This document shows, one piece after another, positions 1 to 8,878 of a DNA stretch of 64,000 bases (position 1 is its first letter; each line of letters starts with the position of its first letter). The notes beneath the pieces are model-generated. The model ran no database searches. It saw nothing but the letters and a program-made list of their open reading frames with translations, and was not told the origin of the DNA. The translations under genes and the position numbers were made by a program. The DNA is taken from assembly GCA_032164295.1 (NCBI GenBank), contig JAJHTX010000004.1, forward strand, positions 1,116,001 through 1,180,000. Direction: 5' to 3'. This DNA is from Inonotus obliquus. Taxonomy: Eukaryota > Basidiomycota > Agaricomycetes > Hymenochaetales > Hymenochaetaceae.

Positions 1-1556
1 GGGCAAAGGCAAAGGTTGGTCGTTGTGTCTTGTGTCGTAGGCAAGAATGCCGAATCGCTTATTTTCGTACAACAGGCGGATGAGCAGCAGTATATTTTGA
101 GCTCATATGACAACGATATTGAGATGCAGGATGTGGAAGATGAGGACGAAGACGAGGTGGAGGGCGCCCTTGCCGAAGGTGTGTTCGCTTTCTACATGCG
201 TCACTGCTTCATATCTCACTAGCAACAAAGAAGCAGGCGATGAATCAGAGGAGTCAGAATCAGAGGATGAAGGTGACGAGGCGGCCGCGGTCGTTGGAGA
301 TCCTGGCGAGCGTAACTCTCAGCTTACCGTCGGACACAAGAATGATAGAACGTTCGTTGTTCGTGGCGATAAGATTGGCGTCTTCAAGCACACGGATGAA
401 GGTAAAGTCGAGTATGCAGCGACCATTAGAGATCTTGGTTTCAAGAAGATGAAGTCATTCAAGCCGAAGCATGTATGTCAGATTTCTGCCTCATGAGTTC
501 TCAGCTCACAGTCTTATCTAGATGATGTTACATGACCAAGATGCGAAGATGATTCTTTTGAATGAGAACGCACAGCACTCGCTTTTCGCCATGGACATCG
601 AGTATGGAAAAATCGTCGAAGAGTGGAAAGTAGATGATAACATAAACGTCGACCACATCGCTCCAAAGTCCAAGTTCGCACAGACAACTGGAGAATCAAC
701 TCTTGTTGGAACGTCGCATAATGCCCTCTTCCGCATCGACCCGAGGTTAGGAGGACGGGGCGGGAATGCACTAGCAGAAACGAAACAATATACTTCGAAG
801 AATGCATTTTCGGGTGTTACGACAACGGCTGCAGGTAAACTTGCAGTTGCGAGCGAAAAGGGCGACATTCGGTTGTTTGATACTGTTGGGAAGATAGCGA
901 AGACTGCCTTGCCTGCAATGGGCGATCCGATTTTCGCCATTGATGTCACTGCAGATGGGCGTTGGATTGTTGCAACATGCAAAACCTATCTGCTTGTCAT
1001 TGATACTCTCATCGGTGCTGGGAAGTACTCGGGTAATCTTGGATACGATCGTCCATTCCCCGCGGACGCAAAACCTCAGCCCAAACGATTGCAACTACGT
1101 GCGGAACATGCGGCTATTATGGGACATGCAGCGTCGTTCACGCCCGCTCGGTTTAATCAAGGGGAAGGAAAGAATGAAACTTCAATCGTTACGTCTTCAG
1201 GACGATATGTTATTTCATGGGACTTTGCGAAAGTCAAGAAGGGGAAGTTGGATTCTTATACGATTAAGAAGTACGTTCAGTTTCTTCCCTTTTTTGATGG
1301 ACTTTATTGACGATTTATTATAGGTACGAGGACGAGGTTGTCCAAGACAATTTCAGGTTCGGAGATGACAAAGAAATAGTATGTCCAACAGTATCTAAAT
1401 TCGTGCGCACCAGCTCACATACTTGCCTCATAGGTCGTCGCGCTGTCGAACGACGTTCTAGCCGTCAACAAGAAGAATCTGAAGAGACTGCCTCGCGGCT
1501 CTCTCGGCGGCGCACCTCGACAAAGCAGTTCGAACATCGTCAACAGTCCTTTCTGA
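1..1556 (+). CDS. VID27: VID27-like protein, C-terminal part (5' end outside window)
   Basis: Fungal Vid27 family: cytoplasmic protein linked in yeast to vacuolar import and degradation of gluconeogenic enzymes; its molecular role is poorly known. The visible part holds an acidic stretch (Asp/Glu-rich, around 120-290), then the conserved C-terminal beta-propeller-like domain with motifs such as MMLHDQDAKMILLNE, STLVGTSHNALFRIDPR and SSGRYVISWDF. Exons as read: ~1-178, 223-472, 522-1270, 1324-1378, 1434-1556; introns of 44-55 nt with GT-AG ends keep the frame, and the last exon encodes VVALSNDVLAVNKKNL before a TGA at 1554. The first few codons are uncertain because 15-40 could be read either as exon or as the end of an intron. 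The gene is on the same strand as the adaptin genes that follow. Family assignment is secure from the C-terminal domain. Confidence 0.9.
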
Positions 1557-1964
1557 ATATCTCTCTTTTCAGGTCCCGCCTTCTTTCTAATTGATGTTGA
1601 TGATAGATCCTATACCACTTGTGCACCGTTTACAAGATCACGAACTTTGCTTCTCTAGTTGCTGCTTGCTCATTACCCTTCAAAAGTCAATATTTTCTTT
1701 CTACCCAATTTTGTCTGTTTTCCTTCGCTGAAAGAATGATTATTATTCATCGTCGCGTAATACTTTACTTGAGATAAAGCGTAGCTTTGGTCACCTGTTG
1801 TATCTTAACCTCTTCTTTTTTGTGTTGTGTTTCCTGACTTTGTGCGGGTTTATGTATTTGTATGTTTTCGATTTCTTGAATGAACTTGAACGCGAAGACT
1901 CATTGCCTGTGGCACGTGCCGATTCACGAACTGATCAAGTCAAGCTTTACTTTCAACACTCACC
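1557..1964. other. intergenic, VID27 3' side to first adaptin gene
   Basis: No gene seen. It should hold the VID27 3' UTR (T-rich, around 1660-1720) and the promoter of the first adaptin copy. The sequence CACGTGCCGA near 1912 recurs at about 3335 just before the second adaptin copy and marks the left edge of the duplicated unit. Confidence 0.5.
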
Positions 1965-3290
1965 ATGATCGAATATATCCTTCTCGTCTCACGGCAGGGT
2001 AAGTTACCGCTTCAGTATCACCACTATACAGCAATTGGTTAAGGAGCTAATGAACTATCATGAATCATATCCCCCTTTTAGGCAAAGTACGACTGGCGAA
2101 ATGGTTCACGACTCTCCCTCCGAAGACCAAAGCGAAGATCGTGAAAGATGTAACGCAGTTGGTTCTAGCTCGGAGGACTAGGATGTGTAATTTCTTGGAG
2201 TACAAGGGTGCGTTTCTTGATTCTTGGCTCTCATCTGTGCTACGTCTGTGTAATGTGTAACGAGGCTGATTTGGATTGGGACACTCCTGATGATAGACTC
2301 GAAAGTCGTGTATCGCCGTTATGCTTCCCTATTCTTCGTCACGGGTGTTAGCGCGGGTGATAATGAACTCATTACGCTTGAGATTATTCATCGTTATGTC
2401 GAGGTTCTGGATCGGTATTTTGGGAATGTGAGTCTCCACGTTACCATTCCGTATCGATGTCTCCGTTATATGGGGATGAATGTTGACTTCGCTTTGGTCG
2501 GATTGGTTGATAGGTCTGTGAATTGGACTTGTAAGACTTGCTGTGCTTTGCTTGTCGTGTTGCCGTGGATCTGAGTGAATCGATTCTTTGTGAACGTATA
2601 GGATCTTCAATTTCCAAAAGGCGTACGCTGTGGGTAAACTTCTCCTCCCAGTCTTGTCAAGTAGCTAATCACTATCATGCACAGATCCTAGATGAGCTCA
2701 TTATAGCCGGAGAACTTCAAGAATCCTCCAAGAAATCAGTCTTACGAGTCGTACGTCCTTCTAGTGCTCCTTTACATTCATTAAACCTAATCCTCTATAC
2801 AAACAGGTCGCCCAAGCTGACAGCGTAGAAGATCAAGAAAACAGCGAAGACACGCTGGCGCGAATAGGTTCGCGGGCTCTATAGTTGTTGTGTTCTCATA
2901 ATAGAGACGCTTACTATCATTCCTCTCCCCTGTGCCTTGCGCGTTACGCACTACGATATTCTGAAATGAATCAATGATACTATTTTTCGCCGGACCGTGT
3001 TGGACATTACCCCTTCGCAACCGAATAGGGTTTGGTCGTTTTGATTGAAACACGATAACGACTGGGAACCGGAGATGGACTGGTTCAATAAAGGGCGGGT
3101 GTAAAGTATTTGTAGGTTCGTGGGTAAGTTATCAATATGATATCGCTTGCGCAGCTGGAGGTGTATATGTACAATGAAAAGCCAAACGAGAATTCCTTCT
3201 CGCTGCTGTGCGACTTTCTATCCTCAATTGCATCGTCTGATTCCCGACGGTGTCTTCTGAACATCTGCGTCGCGTCGGACGTTCCGCTTG
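1915..3290. repeat. tandem segmental duplication, left unit
   Basis: Left copy of a roughly 1.4-1.6 kb tandem duplication. It contains adaptin copy 1 and, downstream, a degenerate copy of the 3' end of the minus-strand gene at 4783-6817. Shared landmarks with the right unit: CACGTGCCGA before the ATG, all seven exons, the CATAATAGAG 3' segment, a GTGTAAAGTATTT stretch, GTGCGACTTTCTA at about 3208, and GTCGGACGTTCC at about 3276. Intron sequences differ, so the event is not very recent. Confidence 0.8.
1965..2884 (+). CDS. APS1: AP-1 complex subunit sigma, copy 1
   Basis: Small (sigma) subunit of the AP-1 clathrin adaptor, which sorts cargo at the trans-Golgi and endosomes; it dimerises with the gamma subunit. 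Seven exons: 1965-1998, 2082-2207, 2297-2427, 2514-2530, 2602-2629, 2685-2750, 2807-2884, giving 159 residues, the usual length. Signatures in order: start [13 protein letters not shown], then [60 protein letters not shown], and near the C-terminus [21 protein letters not shown] and the [13 protein letters not shown] stretch point to AP-1 rather than AP-2 or AP-3. Stop TAG at 2882. All introns are in the same place in copy 2 (3408), showing that both derive from one intron-bearing gene. Function is assigned by family; which copy carries the essential role cannot be told. Confidence 0.93.
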
Positions 3291-3300
3291 AGAAATACTC
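3140..3300 (-). pseudogene. duplicated 3' fragment of the DUF6697-like neighbour
   Basis: Between the two adaptin copies lies a shortened relic of the C-terminal coding end of the minus-strand gene 4783-6817. Exact matches GTGCGACTTTCTA and GTCGGACGTTCC occur in the same order in both places, but the intervening stretch is shorter here. In the intact gene the corresponding residues read RNVRRRLSEDT; here a frame reads PTRRRCSEDT. No promoter or upstream domain is present, so it is not expected to make a protein. It shows that the duplicated unit reached past the adaptin gene into its convergent neighbour. Confidence 0.6.
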
Positions 3301-3333
3301 TTCCTCGATATCGAAAGAAAGATTATTATTGAC

Positions 3334-4960
3334 CACGTGCCGAGTCTTCGGATTCGATCGGGTACGCTTATCAATTTGCTAACAGGGTCAACAACACCGC
3401 CAATGCCATGATCGAGTACATCCTCCTCGTCTCACGTCAAGGTAAATCATTTCTTGGATATCACCATCGTACACACATATCACTTGATACATAACTGATC
3501 TGACGACTTTTCATGGTTTATATATTTAACCCCTTCCAGGCAAAGTACGTCTGGGGAAATGGTTTACGACTCTCCCTCCAAAGACGAAGACAAAAATCAC
3601 GAAAGATGTAACTCAGCTCGTTTTAGCTCGGAGGACTAGGATGTGTAATTTCTTGGAGTACAAAGGTGCGTTTTTCACTATGTATGTATGTTATGTTCAT
3701 ATTCTATTGTTTGGAAGGCTAGTACTGAATGTCGACTCGGATGATAGACTCTAAAGTCGTTTACCGCCGTTACGCATCTCTGTTCTTCGTCACTGGTATC
3801 AGTGCTGGTGATAACGAACTTATTACGCTTGAAATTATACATCGTTACGTCGAGGTGTTGGATCGGTATTTTGGGAATGTGAGTCTACACGTTACCATAC
3901 CGTTTCGATGTTTGCATTATATGGGGATGAATGCTGACTTCGCTTCGGTCGGATTGTTTGATAGGTCTGTGAGCTGGATTTGTAAGGACTTTCTTTGGGA
4001 CGCTTTTGCTTTTTGCTGTTGAGATCGAACTGAGTCATTTCTATTTGGGATTTTGTAGGATTTTCAACTTCCGAAAGGCGTACGCAGTACGTTCGTTCGC
4101 ATCTTTCCTCCGACTCTAGTCAGCCTGTCATCTAACTAACTTACTAATTAACTTACTGCGGCGCAATCTCGAATAGATCCTAGACGAACTCATCATAGCA
4201 GGAGAATTCCAAGAATCCTCTATGAAAACAGTCTTACGGGTCGTACGTTCGTCCATTACTCCCTTACTTCGCCAATACTAACTGTCTATTCATGGTGTGT
4301 ATCCCATATGTACCCGTCATTTATCATGATGCTACACGCAAATAGGTCGACCAAGCTGATGAAATAGATCAGCGGGAAAACCTGGAAGACAATCTGAGGC
4401 AGGCAGGTTCGTTGGCTCTACTACTGTTGTGTTTTCATAATAGAGGTGCTTACTGCTATCTTCCCCTCCCTCCTCGCTTTTTTGCTTCACGCTTAACTGG
4501 AATGAAATGAACTGAAAGACCTCATACCATGATGCTCGACCATGTTGGACATGCCTTTCGCAAACTAACAGTGTTTGGCCGTTTCGATTGGAAAGGAAAA
4601 GGAATTGGGGATGGTTTGGTTCAATGGTTGACTCAGTTGAGTGTAAAGTATTTTGTATAGTATATTTGTACAGGGAGGGTGATTTGGCCCGCTGCGCAGG
4701 GAATATGCTATGTACTATTCTAGTGATTTATATGTACAGATTAGAATTGAGCGAGAATTTCGCTAAGGTGCGGTGCGACTTTCTAGAGGACAGTAGTCTT
4801 GACTCTCTTCGCTGGTCGACTTCTAGTTCCTCGTGTGACATAACCTCGCTCTCGGATATTCTCAAGGTCATCGATGTCAATAGCATAATCCGATCCTTCT
4901 CCTTCCAACTCATCCTCCTCAGAGGAACTCGTGTCCTCTGAGAGTCGACGTCGGACGTTC
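3334..4960. repeat. tandem segmental duplication, right unit
   Basis: Right copy of the adaptin duplication; it runs from CACGTGCCGA at about 3335 to the GTCGGACGTTCC landmark around 4943 inside the last exon of the DUF6697-like gene. The junction between the two units lies at about 3291-3334. Confidence 0.75.
3408..4510 (+). CDS. APS1: AP-1 complex subunit sigma, copy 2, C-terminally extended
   Basis: Paralogue of copy 1 with identical exon layout: 3408-3441, 3540-3665, 3748-3878, 3965-3981, 4059-4086, 4177-4242, 4346-4510. Core motifs are kept ([53 protein letters not shown]). Differences include LGKWF for LAKWF, KTKITKD for KAKIVKD and [10 protein letters not shown] for [10 protein letters not shown]. 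At the place where copy 1 stops (CTA TAG), this copy reads CTA CTA and runs on for about 30 codons ([20 protein letters not shown] onward) to TGA at 4508, into what is 3' UTR in copy 1. All splice sites and the frame are intact, so it may be functional; no promoter was verified. The extra tail is hydrophobic then basic and has no known counterpart. Confidence 0.88.
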
Positions 4961-6817
4961 CTCTTCTTCCTGGGAGTCACGGTTCTCCTACATTTTTTGA
5001 CTGGGTAACTTATGATTTGTACCTCATCCGAATCAGAGGATTCACTTTCGATTTTCGATTTCGTTTGGGGCCTGCGTCGTTTTTCTCTCGATGAAGTCTT
5101 CTTATTTTTATTGGAGGAGGACCATGTTTGAGATCTCTCGTAGAGTTTCTTTTGGAAGTCGACGTCGTAGTGAATACATTGCATCCCTTTTACGTCGATT
5201 GCCTAGCGCAACGTAAGGCATCGCATCAGCTCCCGTTGAATAACTACTCATGTCAACATAAACACAGCGAACACTCACAACGTGCCCGCCATCAAAGGCT
5301 CTTTCAATTTCTTCAAGTGATAAGTCATCCAAACTTTTGTTTTTCACCATTTTGGCTAGTAGCTCTTCGACTGCCTCGGGTCTAACTTCGTCCTTGTCTT
5401 CGATATTGCGACGTAAGCGGATATAAGCTCGGTATTTCATGAACCCTTTACAGTTCATGACGTCCTTTACCCATGTTTTCTTACACTGCATGAAAAATGC
5501 AAGTCAAAAAGACAAGAAATTCCGAACAACCGTAAGACGAGACTCACCAGTGGCGACTGTTGCCGCCACTCCTCCACCGTTAGAGGCCTCCCGCCTCTCA
5601 ACACATAATGTCCAAGATAATGCCACTTATTATTGTCAACCCTGATGAAATAAGGGTATACCACCTCATCCCTTCCTTGATCGGAATTCCTAAACGACCT
5701 TTGCGTTAAACCAAAGAACAGTCCTGACTTGCCAGGTAATTGGGGAGCAAAAGGGTTGAACGAGTAGACTAGGCACATGTAACATTTTATACCGTGCTCT
5801 GCGATTTTGTCTGGTCGAGGAGTGGGGAAAGTATCCTGTGGTGATCCGCCTAAGAGGTCTGAGATGAGGTAACGGCTGACAAACGTATCGCGAACGATGG
5901 GATCTATTCGAGGAATAGTAACGTCTGTGAGTCCGGTTTGGGTGATGATATTGTACACGGTGTCGATTGGGAGAGCAACTAGTTCGTCTTTCTTCTTGAC
6001 GTTCTTGAAGACAGGCTAATGGTGTTCCTGTTAATCGCAGTATGGGGATCACGAATAAAGGAATTCCTTACGTTTTCCCTCTGCGCCATGAAAGCGATCA
6101 TGTCATTCTCATTCTCTTCCCTTCTAATGACTATTGCTTCGTCCCTGATACCGTTCGTGGAGTCGCGCCTGCTTGCAATGCCAACGTCTGATTGAGCAGA
6201 GGTATCCCGAGTACCTTCGGTTTCAGGTTCAGAGATCACCGGACCTTCTCCCTGTTAGAGTATTTCATGAGCTCTGGGTGACATCAGGCTGTACCAAGAC
6301 GAGATACCAACCTCTTCGGACTTTATTAAAAGTGAATGTCTGTCGGCGTCTTCTTCCTTCTTGACCTGCAGTGCGAAAAACCAATTATCAGAACTTCTTC
6401 CTATTACTCAACAATGCACGTGGGTCATAACTAACGTTATTTGATTTAGCGCTCTCAGCTGCAGCCGGAGGAGTACATGGACGAGATGCGACGGTGTCTT
6501 CCTGTCATGACCATGAAGAGGAACGGCGAAAGTCGAAAAAAGATATGTTCTACCTCTTGAATTACGTTGATCTTCTGCAAAGTCTCTCCATTCGAATCCT
6601 CGGTTTTCACAACTGCGCCGATCTGATAGAGCTAATCAGTTTTTCTCTTCATTTCCGACAATACTTCTGAAAATGCTCACTGGAGCCGTCTGAGCGCAAC
6701 AAACGCGTGAATAAGTCGACTATGAGCGAGCCAGGGAAGACTCACCTCATCAAATTGTCCGAGTAATATACTTCCGTCCTCCTGCTCTTCCTTCTTGATT
6801 CTAGTCACCAATCCCAT
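4783..6817 (-). CDS. DUF6697-like protein, function unknown
   Basis: Predicted 489-residue protein from seven exons, all in phase 0: 6746-6817, 6554-6622, 6312-6365, 6072-6251, 5548-6015, 5279-5485, 4783-5202. The N-terminal third is acidic and low-complexity (KKEEQEDGS, KSEEGEGPV). The middle carries a conserved-looking domain with CYMCLVYSFNPFAP, GLFFGLTQRSFRN, NKWHYLGHYVLRGG and LTVEEWRQQSPL, followed by KTWVKDVMNCKGFMKYRAY, resembling basidiomycete DUF6697 proteins. The C-terminus is basic and nuclear-like (SSREKRRRPQTK, CRRTVTPRKKRNVRRR) with a Ser/Asp/Glu patch. No enzyme motif is recognised. The 188-nt intron 6366-6553 is long for this locus and could hide a small exon. Its 3' end is the part that was copied with the adaptin duplication. 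Divergent from the DUF6699-like gene at 7354. Confidence 0.75.
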
Positions 6818-7353
6818 ATCTTAGAATGGCTGAAGTGGTGATATGATTTAATCCAGTTTAGCTCCAAAAACGTGTCATACTGCGGGAAGAGCTACTCACC
6901 CGTCCCAAGTAAACGGCCAAAAGCGACACCCGAAGCAATAAGATGTAGAGTATGTTGTTGAAAAACCTGCCCTTCGCGAAAACAGACGCGAAACGCCAAT
7001 GAGTCGGAAATATCCGTATGCGGGCTGAACTTCAGCCCAACGAAACAAAGGGACAGACACACTCCACGCCAGCAACCCATCTGTTTGTCGTGCGACGCCC
7101 CGCGAAAAGTGCGTCAAAGTCGCTGTCGCCCATTAAAGGAGAAACCGACTGGATCCGCGTCGATTCGGATCTCGAATTAGAAAAACAAAACAAGCAAGTC
7201 ATACCCATTCAGAGGGGTTTTCAATCATGCAACGTGCCCTTAGACGCCCAACCCTAGGCCACCGCTCCCCTCTCACGCTCCCTCATCCTCGCATCCTCCT
7301 TGCTCTTTACCATTGTCGCTCGAATCTTGGATAATAGGGCCTTGGCTTGAAGG
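6818..7353. other. divergent intergenic region
   Basis: Between the starts of the DUF6697-like gene (minus) and the DUF6699-like gene (plus). Short open frames at 6892-7257 lack splice logic and any family resemblance, so I see no gene; it presumably holds both promoters. Confidence 0.5.
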
Positions 7354-8254
7354 ATGACTGACGGAACGAAGTGGGCACCGGGAACTGCATGTGAGTTCCT
7401 TTGAATGCTATCGTAATCTATCTATTGGGACTGATTCCGAATTTGGACACGAAAAAGATGGTCCTGTTCTCCCTACTACCGAGGTGAGCATCCTAATTTT
7501 CAAGCCTACCCATACGTTCAGCGACTCAACTGACGTGTGTATCAGTTATATCTACTCAACCCCAAGCTTGAATTACACCCGATCTTGACGAACTCGTTGA
7601 AGAGCTTTCATCTTAACTTTCATTTGCCTACAGGTGAGTCAGATAGATCGGTATGGTGCGTTGCTGCAAAGTCTGACGCAGAGGATTGAAGGACGAGCAA
7701 CTGGATATAATCCAGAGAATCGAAATCGAGATCTAGAGTTTGCTGCGGCGGGTGAAGCGGCGACTCTGCCCAGAGTCACTGAGCTTATTATCATCGCGCG
7801 CGAGAGCCCATGGTGCACGGTTGTAAAAAACCAAAATGGCATTATTCTTAAGGATATAGTCGTGACAATATGGAGAGAGTTCGTCGTCATCTTCTAATCT
7901 TTGGCCTGATATATGCGGCTGATGCACTTTCAGTTATCTCGAGACTTCATTGACGGAAGAAGAGTTTGCCACTCTTCCACCACCGATGCAAGAACGAGTG
8001 AGGCGCACTGCAATAAATAGGGAGATGGGTGGGCAAGTATACGGGAATTGGGCTACGGCGGACTTATCGATCGCTAGATGCAGGCGTGTTGGTAAGTCTG
8101 GATTGTAAAGATAACGACATGAATACTCACCAATCATTGAGACTGGTTACGAGACCGCGCGTTCTTCGATGGTCTGGAGCGCGATGATGATTTCGCAAAG
8201 GCTCGACTGGGCTATGCAGCACCCAACATTTTGAAAATGTCTCTCATACCTTGA
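7354..8254 (+). CDS. DUF6699-domain protein
   Basis: Member of a basidiomycete-expanded family of unknown function. Exons as read: 7354-7390, 7458-7483, 7546-7633, 7737-7882, 7944-8091, 8142-8254. The protein starts MTDGTKWAPGTAYGPVLPTT, then LYLLNPKLELHPIL, FHLNFHLPTEFAAAGEAATL, RVTELIIIARESPWCTVV, the LTEEEF helix and, after the last intron, RCRRVDWLRDRAFFDGL. The order YGPVL - LHP-L - PW - TEEE - RRVDWL is the diagnostic DUF6699 pattern. The boundary between exons 4 and 5 is the weak point: the best acceptor (TTTCAG at 7932) breaks the frame, so I used a poorer GAG acceptor at 7943 with donor GTCGTC; a frameshift allele is the alternative. Function, localisation and partners are unknown. 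Confidence 0.8.
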
Positions 8255-8628
8255 GTGCACTCTCGTAATTCTCAATCCATGTTTTTCGCATACTTAAGGG
8301 CTTGCCGTTGCGTGAATCTCATCGGAGAATGATAACGGTTCAAAGTTTCCCTTGGAGAGGGGCTGTGCCTGCTGAATGCAAGAGTACGTACTTGAGAATG
8401 TGGCATAGGAGTGTGAACCGTTGGGTGGCTGCATTAGTCTCGTGGTCATGTTACGAGTCGGTGGGTGCGCGGTCCCCAAGGGAATGCCCCTTAGCTGTGG
8501 GTGAACACGAATCCACGGTGGCAGGGGAAGCAAGATGTGGATTCCCAAAGAGTCACGGTCTTGTGTTTTAGATGAAGATGCCCGTGATTCTAGGACTTGA
8601 TTGCGCGCCGGAGAGTAAGCCAGATAGA

Positions 8629-8648
8629 TACAGAATACAGAATACAGC
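8629..8648. repeat. short tandem repeat (ACAGAAT-type)
   Basis: About two and a half copies of a 7-bp unit in the promoter region upstream of the aldehyde dehydrogenase gene. Likely chance microsatellite. Confidence 0.5.
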
Positions 8649-8833
8649 AGTCTGTTCAGAATGCAGAGTCTTGAAAGGGTTAAAGTGTTGCACGTGTTCT
8701 CGTGAGGGCGTTACATGTCATTGTCATGCATGACGATGTAGCACCGTCACTTCCCGCGATCAATATAATATATTCACTTCTCGGGCGCTGTGCCTGTCCA
8801 ACCCCATCTGATCCGTATCAGACCGTATGATCG

Positions 8834-8840
8834 TATATAA
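8834..8840 (+). promoter_or_regulatory. TATA box of fatty aldehyde dehydrogenase gene
   Basis: TATATAA about 40 bp upstream of the ATG at 8879; the only strong TATA-like element near that start. Confidence 0.45.
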
Positions 8841-8878
8841 TACCACGGTCTCCATCAGGTATTGGCTAGCCCCAAACA

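Larger units (their letters stand above)
8255..8878. other. intergenic, ALDH promoter region
   Basis: No gene seen. Open frames on both strands near 8294-8571 overlap each other and resemble nothing known. The stretch ends with the promoter of the aldehyde dehydrogenase gene. Confidence 0.45.

Noticed and set aside
7018..7257. 79-codon frame upstream of the DUF6699-like gene
   Set aside because: No domain, no conserved start, lies in the divergent promoter region.
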